64,000 bases of DNA, from NCBI RefSeq assembly GCF_052116305.1, contig NZ_JBQKLI010000001.1:124001-188000 (forward strand). Direction: 5' to 3'. The notes under the pieces are model-generated. The model was not told where the DNA came from. It saw only the letters and a list, made by a program, of their open reading frames with translations, and searched no databases. Both the position numbers and the translations under genes were made by a program. This DNA comes from JBQKLI01 sp012798975. Lineage in GTDB: Bacteria > Bacillota > Clostridia > Tissierellales > Peptoniphilaceae. This document shows positions 1 to 8,712 of the stretch, in pieces; the first letter of the stretch is position 1, and each line of letters starts with the position of its first letter.

Positions 1-1
1 T

Positions 2-85
2 GTTATGAACGGCAAGTCCAAACTAGCAGTTCGCAGAGAAGAATATAAAGATCTTATAGCAAATGATATAGTTATTAGTGATTAA
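2..85 (+). CDS. lysA: diaminopimelate decarboxylase, C-terminal end only
   Basis: An open frame enters from outside the window and stops with TAA at 83-85; 27 residues are visible. The tail holds an RREEYKDLIANDI stretch, which resembles the usual C-terminus of diaminopimelate decarboxylase (typically RRETYEDLL.LD). The enzyme makes lysine from meso-diaminopimelate. Four diaminopimelate-pathway genes follow on the same strand after a 27-base gap, which supports the call. The catalytic part lies outside the window, so the assignment rests on the tail and context. I infer it is the first visible gene of the lysine operon. Confidence 0.65.
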   Translation, partial: VMNGKSKLAVRREEYKDLIANDIVISD

Positions 86-112
86 AAAATAGATTAGAAC
101 AAGGAGAAGAAA

Positions 113-1096
113 ATGAAAAAAGTTAATTTAGCTGTTGTTGGTGCTACTGGAAATGTTGGAAGAATGATTCTGAAGGTTTTAGAAGAAAAGGATTTTCCTA
201 TAGAAAATCTATACTTGTTTTCTTCTAAAAAATCCGCTGGATCGGAAATAGAATTTAAAGGAAAAAAATATGTGGTTGAAGAGCTGACCGAGGATGTTTT
301 CGATAGAGATATCGATATAGCAACTTTTTCTGCGGGTGGAACGATTTCAGAAAAATTCGCTCCGATTGCAGCTAGTAAAGGAATTACAGTCGTAGACAAC
401 AGTTCTCGTTTCAGAATGGAAAAAGATATTCCGCTAGTAGTCCCTGAAGTAAACGGAAAAGAAGCATTAAATAATTCAGGAATCATTGCAAATCCAAACT
501 GTTCTACAATACAGTCAGTACTGCCTTTAAAACCTTTATATGATAAATATGGTATTAAGAGAGTGATATATAATACTTATCAAGCAGTGTCCGGTTCAGG
601 AATGAAAGCTATTGAAGATCTAGCAAATAAAACTTGCGAGGTATATCCATATCCGATTGCGTACAACTGCCTTCCTCATATTGATGTATTTCTTGAAAAC
701 GGCTATACAAAAGAAGAAATGAAGATGATTGAAGAAACTAGAAAAATATTAGATGATGATAGTTTAAAAGTAACAGCAACAACTGTACGTGTTCCTATTA
801 AGAACTCTCATGCAGTAAGTATCAATGTTGAACTAGAAAAAGATTTTGATATTGAAGAAATCACAAAAGATTTTGAATCATTCCCGGGAATTATCATAAG
901 AGATGATATTGAAAACAATATCTATCCTTTAGAGCAAGAATCCGATGGAAAAGATGAAGTTTTTGTAGGCCGTATTCGAAGAGACTTTAGTGTGGATAAT
1001 GGCATCAACTTCTGGTGTGTAGCTGATAACCTACGAAAAGGAGCTGCTTCAAACACTGTCCAAATCGCCGAAATCGTAGCAAATGAAATGCAATAG
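113..1096 (+). CDS. asd: aspartate-semialdehyde dehydrogenase
   Basis: Reduces aspartyl phosphate to aspartate semialdehyde with NADPH, the branch point to lysine, methionine and threonine. The 327-residue protein is of normal family length. The N-terminal nucleotide-binding loop GATGNVGR is at residues 10-17, and the catalytic cysteine is Cys130 in NPNCST. An AAGGAGA ribosome binding site lies 6 bases before the ATG. It is followed 8 bases later by dapA, so the two are probably cotranscribed. No promoter is visible directly upstream; the gene probably belongs to the lysA operon. Confidence 0.97.
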   Translation: MKKVNLAVVGATGNVGRMILKVLEEKDFPIENLYLFSSKKSAGSEIEFKGKKYVVEELTEDVFDRDIDIATFSAGGTISEKFAPIAASKGITVVDNSSRFRMEKDIPLVVPEVNGKEALNNSGIIANPNCSTIQSVLPLKPLYDKYGIKRVIYNTYQAVSGSGMKAIEDLANKTCEVYPYPIAYNCLPHIDVFLENGYTKEEMKMIEETRKILDDDSLKVTATTVRVPIKNSHAVSINVELEKDFDIEEITKDFESFPGIIIRDDIENNIYPLEQESDGKDEVFVGRIRRDFSVDNGINFWCVADNLRKGAASNTVQIAEIVANEMQ

Positions 1097-1104
1097 GAGG
1101 CAAA

Positions 1105-1986
1105 ATGACTTTATTTAGAGGATCGGGAGTAGCAATTGTTACTCCTTTTAATGAAGATATGACGGTTAATTATGAAGAATTAGACAAATTAATCGAATTC
1201 CAAATAGCAAATAAAACAGATGCAATCATAATAGCTGGAACTACTGGTGAAGCTTCAACATTATCAGACGAGGAGCATCTTGAATTGATCGGACATACTG
1301 TGAAAAAAGTCAATGGAAGACTACCAGTTATTGCTGGTACGGGCAGTAACGATACTCGCCACGGCATCAATCTAAGTGTAGAGGCTGAAAAGCTTGGTGT
1401 AGACGGTCTGCTGCAGGTGACACCGTATTATAATAAAACTACACAAAAAGGATTAAAGGAACATTTTTTAGCCATAGCAGATGCGGTAAATATTCCTATT
1501 ATTCTATATACTGTTCCAGGTAGAACGAATATGCCGATAGCACCAGAAACTGTTTTAGAATTGTTGGACCATCCAAATATTATCGGCTTGAAAGATGCTA
1601 CAGGGGATTTAGGCTATACGGTCGCTGTAAAAGCTCTATGCGGCGACAAAATTGATATTTATTCTGGGAATGATGATATAGTAGTACCATTATTATCAGT
1701 AGGGGGAATAGGGGTTATTTCTGTACTAGCCAATTGTGCTCCTCTTGAAACTCATAATATGGTTATGAATTATCTAGAGGGTAATGTTTCAGAAGCCAGG
1801 AGTCTTCAATTAAAATATAAAGAATTTATTGATGCTTTATTCGCTGAAGCGAGTCCTATACCTGTTAAATCAGCATTAGAACTTATGGGATATGGAAAAA
1901 GCAATCTACGCCTTCCTTTAACAAGTCCATCTGATTCGACAGTTGAATTATTAAAAACAAAAATGAAAGAGGTAGGATTACTCTAA
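1105..1986 (+). CDS. dapA: 4-hydroxy-tetrahydrodipicolinate synthase
   Basis: Condenses pyruvate with aspartate semialdehyde, the first committed step of the diaminopimelate pathway. The 293-residue TIM-barrel protein shows the GTTGEAST phosphate/carboxylate-binding loop at 45-52, the proton-relay tyrosine at 135 and the Schiff-base lysine at 163 in GLKDATGD. AATAGGAGGC precedes the ATG. It lies between asd and dapB with gaps of about 10 bases, as expected for a lysine biosynthesis operon. Confidence 0.97.
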   Translation: MTLFRGSGVAIVTPFNEDMTVNYEELDKLIEFQIANKTDAIIIAGTTGEASTLSDEEHLELIGHTVKKVNGRLPVIAGTGSNDTRHGINLSVEAEKLGVDGLLQVTPYYNKTTQKGLKEHFLAIADAVNIPIILYTVPGRTNMPIAPETVLELLDHPNIIGLKDATGDLGYTVAVKALCGDKIDIYSGNDDIVVPLLSVGGIGVISVLANCAPLETHNMVMNYLEGNVSEARSLQLKYKEFIDALFAEASPIPVKSALELMGYGKSNLRLPLTSPSDSTVELLKTKMKEVGLL

Positions 1987-1998
1987 TAGGAGGAACAG

Positions 1999-2742
1999 GT
2001 GAATATTTTACTTGCAGGAGCTACAGGGGCAATGGGAAAAGTTGTAACTGAAGTTGTAGAAAACAAAGAACAATATCATATTGCAGCTGGATTTGGAGAA
2101 GGCGAGTCGAAAGCGGATTATCCTGTATATGCGGATATTATTGAAATAAATCCGGAAAATATTGATGTAATTATCGATTTTTCCGTCGCTGAAACCCTCG
2201 AGTCTATCTTAAACTATGGTACATCAAACAAAATTCCTATCGTGATTGCAGCGACAGGTCATAATGAAGAGCAGATTGAAAAGATAAAGCTTGCTTCGGA
2301 ACAGATACCTGTTTTATGGTCTGGCAATATGAGCTTAGGTATTAATATAATGACTGAAATCGTGTCAGAACTAGCTGAAAAATTGGCCCAGTATGATATT
2401 GAAATTATTGAAAAACATCATCACTTTAAAAAAGATGCACCCAGCGGTACTGCTAAAATGCTCTATAATGCAGTTGGAAAAGGCCGAAATGGAGAAACCA
2501 CTCCTATATATGACCGTCATGAGTTGAAAGAGCAAAGAAATTCTTCTGAAGTAGGGATACATACCATCAGAGCAGGCAGTATAGTTGGTGAACATTCTGT
2601 GATTTTTGCTGGGCTGGATGAAATCTTAGAAATCAAGCATCAGGCAGGTTCTAAAAAAATATTTGCAATTGGATCTCTGCAAGCTGCAGATTTCATCGTA
2701 AATGGTAAGCCTGGTTTGTATAGTATGAAAGATATTTTTTAG
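1999..2742 (+). CDS. dapB: 4-hydroxy-tetrahydrodipicolinate reductase
   Basis: Reduces the DapA product to tetrahydrodipicolinate. The 247-residue protein has the nucleotide-binding loop AGATGAMGK near residue 6 and the family signature EKHHHFKKDAPSGT at about 138-151, with catalytic His140/His141 and Lys145. The start is GTG with a strong AGGAGG seven bases upstream; no in-frame ATG gives the complete nucleotide-binding loop. In the operon it feeds the next gene, Ddh. Confidence 0.96.
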   Translation: MNILLAGATGAMGKVVTEVVENKEQYHIAAGFGEGESKADYPVYADIIEINPENIDVIIDFSVAETLESILNYGTSNKIPIVIAATGHNEEQIEKIKLASEQIPVLWSGNMSLGINIMTEIVSELAEKLAQYDIEIIEKHHHFKKDAPSGTAKMLYNAVGKGRNGETTPIYDRHELKEQRNSSEVGIHTIRAGSIVGEHSVIFAGLDEILEIKHQAGSKKIFAIGSLQAADFIVNGKPGLYSMKDIF

Positions 2743-2756
2743 AAAGGAATTAGTAT

Positions 2757-3725
2757 ATGATAAAAATTGGAATTGTAGGATATGGTAATTTAGGCAAAGG
2801 AATTGAAAGAGCTTGCGAAGTGTTTGAAGATATGGAAGTTGTCGGAATTTTTACCCGCAGGAATCCAGAAGATATTAAGGCTAAAAGCGCAGTATACAGT
2901 GTAGATGAGCTTCCTTCCTTTAAGGATCAAATAGATGTCTGCTTATTAGCAGGCGGCTCAGCAACAGATTTAATGGAACAAGGACCTTCAGTATTAGAAA
3001 ATTTCAATACTGTGGACTGTTATGATACCCATGCTAAAGTTCCTGAGTATTTTGATAAAATGAATCGTATCGGAAAAGAGAATGGAACACTATCTTTAAT
3101 TTCTACAGGATGGGATCCGGGTTTATTTTCTATTCAGCGTTTATTTTCAGAATGTATTCTGCCGAAGGGAGATACCTATACATTTTGGGGAAAAGGTGTC
3201 AGCCAAGGACACAGCGATGCTCTCCGAAGGATAGAAGGGGTAAAAAATGCGATTCAGTATACGATTCCAAATCAAGATGTAATTGAAAAAATAAAAGCTG
3301 GAGAAAGGCTTGAACTTTCTACTAGAGACAAGCATTTTAGAGAATGTTTTGTAGTTTTAGAAGAAGGAGCTGATGAAAAGGCAATTACAGATGAGATTGT
3401 GAATATGCCAAATTATTTTTCTGATTATGATACAACGGTTCATTTTATATCGGAAGAAGAATTATCAGCAGAACATCAAGGCATGCCTCATGGCGGGACA
3501 GTTATCAGGATAGGGGAGACATCAAATGGCTGTAAACAGAATTATGAATTCAGTTTATCTCTGGATAGTAATCCTGAATTTACAGCTAGTGTGGCAGTAG
3601 CCTATGCAAGGGGTGTTCATAGAGCTTTTAAGGAAGGGAAAACAGGAGCAATTACCGTTTTTGACCTGCCGCTATCTTATTTATCAGTGTATACCGATGA
3701 AGAGCTAAGAAAAAACTATATCTAA
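2757..3725 (+). CDS. ddh: meso-diaminopimelate D-dehydrogenase
   Basis: Converts tetrahydrodipicolinate to meso-diaminopimelate in one NADPH- and ammonia-dependent step, bypassing the acylated or DapL routes. The 322-residue length matches the family (about 320-326). The N-terminal Rossmann motif GIVGYGNLGKG is at about 5-15, and a TGWDPGLFS substrate-pocket motif is present near 119-127. AGAAAGGA precedes the ATG. It is the last gene of the operon, followed by a strong terminator. Confidence 0.95.
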   Translation: MIKIGIVGYGNLGKGIERACEVFEDMEVVGIFTRRNPEDIKAKSAVYSVDELPSFKDQIDVCLLAGGSATDLMEQGPSVLENFNTVDCYDTHAKVPEYFDKMNRIGKENGTLSLISTGWDPGLFSIQRLFSECILPKGDTYTFWGKGVSQGHSDALRRIEGVKNAIQYTIPNQDVIEKIKAGERLELSTRDKHFRECFVVLEEGADEKAITDEIVNMPNYFSDYDTTVHFISEEELSAEHQGMPHGGTVIRIGETSNGCKQNYEFSLSLDSNPEFTASVAVAYARGVHRAFKEGKTGAITVFDLPLSYLSVYTDEELRKNYI

Positions 3726-3740
3726 TCTAGTGAAATACAA

Positions 3741-3784
3741 AAACTGTTATTTTTCAGAGAAGTCTGAGAAATAACAGTTTTTTC
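3741..3784 (+). terminator. rho-independent terminator of the lysine operon
   Basis: Two 18-base arms (3741-3758 and 3763-3780) pair with one G-U and enclose a 4-base loop GAAG, followed by a T run at 3778-3783. It lies 16 bases after the ddh stop. Confidence 0.93.
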
Positions 3785-3786
3785 GT

Positions 3787-3821
3787 AAAAAAAAGCAGAG
3801 AGTCGTTAGACTCTCTGCTTT
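3787..3821 (-). terminator. rho-independent terminator of ppdK
   Basis: A perfect 13-bp hairpin (3792-3804 with 3809-3821, loop GTTA) is followed on the minus strand by a T run (plus-strand A run 3787-3793). It sits just after the ppdK stop and back to back with the terminator of the convergent lysine operon. Confidence 0.93.
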
Positions 3822-3826
3822 AAGTT

Positions 3827-6472
3827 TTATTTATCGATATGAATATCTTCGTTTTTAGCTTTGATTGCAGCTTGTGCAGCGGCAGCTCTTGCTATCGGCA
3901 CTCTGTATGGAGAACAAGAAACATAGTCTAATCCTATATTGTTGCAGAATTCTACTGTTTGCGGTTCTCCGCCATGCTCTCCGCAGATTCCCATATGGAT
4001 ATTAGGGTTAGCAGCTTTTCCTTTTTCTGCAGCTAATTTCACCAATTGACCCACACCGTCTTGATCTAATACCGCGAAAGGATCTTGAGGATATATTTTC
4101 TTTTCACTGTATTCAGGCAAGAATTTTCCAGCATCATCACGAGAGAATCCAAATGTCATTTGAGTTAAATCGTTAGTACCAAAACTGAAGAATTCAGCTT
4201 CTTTAGCAATTTCATCTGCCATTAACGCTGCTCGTGGAACTTCAATCATTGTACCGATATGGTATTCTACCTGGGTACCTTTTTCTTCGAATACTTTTCC
4301 GATTTCATCTATAATTTCATCTTTAACATATTTCATCTCTTTAATGTCGCCAACAAGAGGAATCATAATTTCAGGAATGATATCAGCGCCCTCTTCTTTA
4401 ATTCTTAAAGCAGCATTTATAATCGCTCTAGCCTGCATACGATAAATTTCTGGATATGTTACTGCCAAACGGCAGCCTCTATGTCCAAGCATCGGGTTTA
4501 CTTCATGAAGTTCGTCTACTTTGCTTACAATCTCATCATAGCTTAGATTCATCTCTTTTGCCAAAGCATCCATTTCTTCTTTTTTAGATGGAAGGAATTC
4601 ATGAAGAGGAGGATCCAATAAACGAACTGTCACTGGAAGTCCAGTCATGATTTTATAAATTTCATAGAAATCTTCTTCTTGGAATGGAAGCAATTTATCC
4701 AATGCATTTTGACGCTGTTCTACACTGTTGGATAGTATCATTTCACGAACTGCTGGAAGTCTGTCTTCATGGAAGAACATATGCTCTGTACGGCATAATC
4801 CGATTCCTTCAGCGCCAAACTCTAAAGCTTGTTTCGCATCTCTCGGGTTGTCTGCATTTGTACGAACGTTAAGAATGCTTGTTTCGTCAACCCATTGCAT
4901 ATATTTTCCGAAGTTTCCAGTCATCTTAGGATTTTCTTTTTTGATTTCTCCTTTATAGATAGCCCCAGTACTTCCGTCTATAGAAATGACATCTCCTTCG
5001 GATAAAGTCAAATCTTTTACTTTTATTGTTTTAGCTCTTTCATCAACATGTACTTCGCTGGCGCCTGCAACACAGCATTTACCCATACCGCGGGCAACAA
5101 CTGCAGCATGTGATGTCATACCTCCGCGAGCCGTTAAAATTCCTTTAGCGCTTATCATTCCTTCGATATCTTCTGGAGAAGTCTCTTGTCTTACAAGAAT
5201 ACAATCTTCGCCCTTTTCGGAAGCAGCTTTTACATCTTCGGCTGTAAAATAAATTTTACCGGATGCAGCTCCTGGAGATGCTGCCAAACCTTTGGCTATT
5301 GCTTTAGCGCTGTCTAAATCATCTTTATTAAACGTAGGATGCAATAGTTGATCTAGTGAGGCTGGTTCTACGCGAAGAACTGCATCTTCTTTAGAGATCA
5401 AGCCTTCTTCTACAAGGTCTACAGCTACGTTTAATGCAGCATGTGCAGTTCTTTTACCATTCCTAGTTTGAAGAATATATAATTTTCCTCTTTCAATTGT
5501 AAATTCAAGATCCTGCATATCTTTGTAATGATGTTCAAGTTTGTCGGCGATATCCTTAAACTGTTTATAAATATCAGGCATTATGTCTTCTAGATGAGAG
5601 ATAGGCTGAGGCGTTCTAATACCGGCTACTACATCTTCGCCTTGTGCATTCATTAAGTACTCGCCAAATAATTTATTTTCTCCTGTAGATGGATTTCTTG
5701 AGAAAGCAACACCTGTACCAGAGGTATCACCCATGTTTCCATAGACCATGGATTGAACATTTACAGCTGTTCCTAAATCATCTGGAATATTATTAAGTTT
5801 TCTATAAATATTAGCGCGAGGATTATTCCAAGATCTAAAAACAGCTTCAATAGCATAAATCAATTGAGTTTTAGGATCTTGAGGGAAGTCTTCGCCTTGT
5901 TCTTCTTTATAGATGGCTTTGAACTCTTCAACTATTTCTTTTAAATCGTCGGCTGATAATTCAGTATCGTCTTTAACGCCTTTTGCTTCTTTCGCTTCGT
6001 CGATTTTTGTTTCAAATAAAGCTTTCGGTACTTCCATAGCTACATCAGAAAACATCTGAATAAATCTTCTGTATGAATCGTAAGCGAATCTTTCATTTTC
6101 AGTTGATTCGGCAACTCCTTTAACCGCCTCATCATTGAGACCAAGGTTTAAAATTGTGTCCATCATACCTGGCATTGAAAAAACAGCGCCAGAACGTACA
6201 GAAACAAGTAAAGGATTTTTTGGATCAGAGAATTTTTTGCCTTGAATCTTTTCTAATTCTTCCAAATGTTGATCGATTTCAGTTAATAGTGAATCCCAAA
6301 GCTGGCTGTTTTCTTCGTAGAAACGATTACAGGCTTCTGTAGTAATTGTAAAACCTTGGGGTACTGGCAAATCAAGACCAGACATTTCCGCTAGGTTGGC
6401 CCCTTTACCACCTAAAAGATTTCTCATCTCTTTGTTTCCTTCACTAAAACTGTAGACGTATTTTTTGTCCAT
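3827..6472 (-). CDS. ppdK: pyruvate, phosphate dikinase
   Basis: Interconverts pyruvate + ATP + Pi and phosphoenolpyruvate + AMP + PPi; in fermentative Firmicutes it can act in PPi-based glycolysis. The 881 residues cover the N-terminal nucleotide-binding domain, the central phosphohistidine domain and the C-terminal PEP/pyruvate barrel. The motif GGMTSHAA puts the catalytic histidine at 455 and the regulatory threonine at 453, the same numbering as the Clostridium symbiosum enzyme; the C-terminal GICGEHGG cysteine is Cys830. An AGGAGAGG site precedes the ATG. The regulator that modifies this threonine is encoded 15 bases upstream. Confidence 0.98.
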   Translation of the reverse strand: MDKKYVYSFSEGNKEMRNLLGGKGANLAEMSGLDLPVPQGFTITTEACNRFYEENSQLWDSLLTEIDQHLEELEKIQGKKFSDPKNPLLVSVRSGAVFSMPGMMDTILNLGLNDEAVKGVAESTENERFAYDSYRRFIQMFSDVAMEVPKALFETKIDEAKEAKGVKDDTELSADDLKEIVEEFKAIYKEEQGEDFPQDPKTQLIYAIEAVFRSWNNPRANIYRKLNNIPDDLGTAVNVQSMVYGNMGDTSGTGVAFSRNPSTGENKLFGEYLMNAQGEDVVAGIRTPQPISHLEDIMPDIYKQFKDIADKLEHHYKDMQDLEFTIERGKLYILQTRNGKRTAHAALNVAVDLVEEGLISKEDAVLRVEPASLDQLLHPTFNKDDLDSAKAIAKGLAASPGAASGKIYFTAEDVKAASEKGEDCILVRQETSPEDIEGMISAKGILTARGGMTSHAAVVARGMGKCCVAGASEVHVDERAKTIKVKDLTLSEGDVISIDGSTGAIYKGEIKKENPKMTGNFGKYMQWVDETSILNVRTNADNPRDAKQALEFGAEGIGLCRTEHMFFHEDRLPAVREMILSNSVEQRQNALDKLLPFQEEDFYEIYKIMTGLPVTVRLLDPPLHEFLPSKKEEMDALAKEMNLSYDEIVSKVDELHEVNPMLGHRGCRLAVTYPEIYRMQARAIINAALRIKEEGADIIPEIMIPLVGDIKEMKYVKDEIIDEIGKVFEEKGTQVEYHIGTMIEVPRAALMADEIAKEAEFFSFGTNDLTQMTFGFSRDDAGKFLPEYSEKKIYPQDPFAVLDQDGVGQLVKLAAEKGKAANPNIHMGICGEHGGEPQTVEFCNNIGLDYVSCSPYRVPIARAAAAQAAIKAKNEDIHIDK

Positions 6473-6487
6473 TTCAGCACCTCTCCT

Positions 6488-7303
6488 TTAAATAATATTA
6501 GTTTTTTTCATGTGTTTTATGATGATTTCCGCTGTTTCTTCAATTGCTCTAGCGGATACATCAATGATTGGACAGCCAATTTTTCTCATAATTAAATGAG
6601 CATGTTCTATCTCGTCTAGTATTCTTCCTAAATCTGAATAAGAGGAGATAGGGGGCAGACCCATAGCCTTAAGCCTTTCTTTCCGAATTTCATTGAGCTT
6701 TTCCGGTGAATTTGTTAAGCCTATAACTTTTTTGGCTGGTATTTGAAATAGCTCATCCGGCACAGGTGTCTCCGGTACTAATGGAATATTGCAGACACGA
6801 ATATTTTTATTTGCTAAATACATCGATAAAGGTGTTTTGGAAGTTCTAGATATACCTAATATCGTTATGTCTGCTATTAAAACGCCGCGTGGATCTTTAC
6901 CATCATCATATCGCACTGCAAACTCGATTGCTTCAACACGTTTGAAATATTGTTCATCCAGCTTTCTCAAAGCACCTGGATTTACAATAGGCACTTGATC
7001 TGTCATTCGTTCAATTGCTATAATTGCTGGTGATAAAATATCTACGCTGGTTATATTATTAAGGTCACAATATTTTCGGGTATAATCAATAAGATTTTCA
7101 TTGACAAGAGAATAATAAATGATACTATAAGGCGATTCGCTGCACTCTTCTAGTATATTATGTAGCTTATTGATATCTCTCACGTGTGAAAAACGTTTTA
7201 TTTTGAAGTCTTTTATGGTAAATTGAGCTATAGATGCTTTTACGATCTGCTCTCCCGTTTCTCCGGTAGAGTCTGAAATGATGAATAGTCTAAGAGTTTC
7301 CAT
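6488..7303 (-). CDS. ppsR: PPDK regulatory protein (kinase/pyrophosphorylase, DUF299), copy 1
   Basis: This family inactivates PPDK by ADP-dependent phosphorylation of the active-site threonine and reactivates it by Pi-dependent dephosphorylation. The 271-residue protein starts with the family hallmark SDSTGET (10-16) and carries the P-loop-like GISRTSKTP at 150-158. It is directly upstream of ppdK in the same operon, so its target is almost certainly the neighbouring enzyme. A second family member is at 29012-29818. Confidence 0.95.
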   Translation of the reverse strand: METLRLFIISDSTGETGEQIVKASIAQFTIKDFKIKRFSHVRDINKLHNILEECSESPYSIIYYSLVNENLIDYTRKYCDLNNITSVDILSPAIIAIERMTDQVPIVNPGALRKLDEQYFKRVEAIEFAVRYDDGKDPRGVLIADITILGISRTSKTPLSMYLANKNIRVCNIPLVPETPVPDELFQIPAKKVIGLTNSPEKLNEIRKERLKAMGLPPISSYSDLGRILDEIEHAHLIMRKIGCPIIDVSARAIEETAEIIIKHMKKTNII

Positions 7304-7343
7304 GATACCTCCTATGATAATTTAGGAAAACTATCTCTATTCA

Positions 7344-7349
7344 TATTAT
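7344..7349 (-). promoter_or_regulatory. candidate -10 box of the ppsR-ppdK operon
   Basis: A perfect TATAAT on the minus strand lies about 40 bases before the ppsR start. I see no good -35 element at the right distance (only TGAAAT, 16 bases upstream), so this is a tentative promoter. The AGGAGG for ppsR is at 7309-7314. Confidence 0.4.
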
Positions 7350-7553
7350 ACAACAAGAACCATAAAATTTCATTAATATTCTATGGAGATCTAAAGACTG
7401 TGAAAACATTTACTTGACTTTTTTGCAAGATAAAATATTCATAGGCACTAAGCATGATTATAATTAAAATAAGTAGATGTGATCGATTTCCCAGGAAGTT
7501 TATTTTTTAATGAATCTATTATTTGCTCTCTATTGAAAAAACAATTATGGAAT

Positions 7554-7583
7554 TTGATTCTAGTCCCGCTTTCGTTGTATAGT
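7554..7583 (+). promoter_or_regulatory. candidate promoter of dprA-topA
   Basis: TTGATT (7554-7559) and TATAGT (7578-7583) are separated by 18 bases and lie 33 bases before the dprA start. The rest of the 313-base gap between ppsR and dprA (7304-7616) is AT-rich; I see a weaker TTGACT at 7414 but no RNA gene or strong hairpin in it. Confidence 0.5.
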
Positions 7584-7616
7584 AAAAATAATTATACTTT
7601 TAAGAGGTGAGTTTTT

Positions 7617-8699
7617 ATGTCCTCCGAATATGAGGATCTTCTTTTATTACTAAATATTGTGCGTCTTTCTTATGACAAACAGTATGTTCTATATGAAGAA
7701 ATCGGCATACGATCCATTAAAGAATTAAGAGAATCTCTCTATAATCTTCCATTCAGTCGGTCTATTATAGAAAAATTGAGCAAAAGGATAGACAAAACAG
7801 ATATCGATAAATATAAAGATCGGCTTCTTCAGCTTAATATACATAAAGTGCATTATACAGATCTAGATTACCCTGAAAACTTAATACATATTCAAAATCC
7901 GCCTCCTACATTGTATTACAAAGGTATATTAGAAAAAACTTTTAATAAAGGCGTTTCTGTAGTCGGTTCAAGAAAATGTACAGATTATGGCAAATATGTC
8001 TGCGAAAAACTTGTAAGAGAACTTAGTTATTATAAAATACCCATAATATCCGGATTAGCATTGGGAATAGATGGAATTGCTCATAGAGCTGCGTTGGACA
8101 ACGATAATAAGACATTAGGGGTTTTGGGTAATGGATTAGATCAAATATATCCTAAGAGCAATAGAGCTTTGTATTCAAAAATGGAAGACAATGGTTGTAT
8201 TATTTCAGAATTTCCATTAGGATCGGATCCAAAGCCTTATAACTTTCCTCAAAGAAATCGCATTATAAGCGGTATAGGTATGGGCGTGTTAGTGATAGAA
8301 GCTCAGGAGAAATCAGGAACTTTATTAACGGCAACGGCTGCTGGAGAACAAGGTAGAGAAGTATTTGCAGTACCAGGCAATATCTTTTCCCAAGGAAGCA
8401 GCGGTACAAATAAGCTTATCCAAGACGGAGCAAAGCTTGTTATGAACGTAGAAGATATTCTAAATGAACTGCCTTACGAGGACAGTATATTACAGACACA
8501 GTGTAAAGAAGAAATAAATGAAGAGTTAAGCGGAAATGAAAAAAGTATTTTCCAATCGTTGATGATCTCTCCTAAGAATTGCGATGAACTTTGTTTTGAA
8601 AAAGACATGGCAATCAGTGAAGTGCTGGAAATTATCACCAGTCTTGAGCTGAAAGGACTTATTGGAATGATTGGGGATAAATATAGCATATTAAAGTGA
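7617..8699 (+). CDS. dprA: DNA processing protein DprA (RecA loader)
   Basis: Binds incoming single-stranded DNA during transformation and loads RecA; cytoplasmic. The 360-residue protein has a helical N-terminus, the Rossmann-like core (GSRKCTDYG near 122, SGLALGIDGIAH near 145, GNGLDQIYP near 176, the PQRNRIISG and GREVFAVPGN motifs) and a winged-helix-like C-terminal tail. GAGGTGAG precedes the ATG. It lies immediately upstream of topA, as in many Firmicutes, and the two probably share a transcript. Confidence 0.95.
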   Translation: MSSEYEDLLLLLNIVRLSYDKQYVLYEEIGIRSIKELRESLYNLPFSRSIIEKLSKRIDKTDIDKYKDRLLQLNIHKVHYTDLDYPENLIHIQNPPPTLYYKGILEKTFNKGVSVVGSRKCTDYGKYVCEKLVRELSYYKIPIISGLALGIDGIAHRAALDNDNKTLGVLGNGLDQIYPKSNRALYSKMEDNGCIISEFPLGSDPKPYNFPQRNRIISGIGMGVLVIEAQEKSGTLLTATAAGEQGREVFAVPGNIFSQGSSGTNKLIQDGAKLVMNVEDILNELPYEDSILQTQCKEEINEELSGNEKSIFQSLMISPKNCDELCFEKDMAISEVLEIITSLELKGLIGMIGDKYSILK

Positions 8700-8712
8700 G
8701 AGGATGAATTTT

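Noticed and set aside
8704..8712. ATG at 8704 as topA start
   Set aside because: The ribosome binding site GAGAGG touches this ATG, leaving no spacing; TTG at 8713 has 9 bases and gives the conserved N-terminus.
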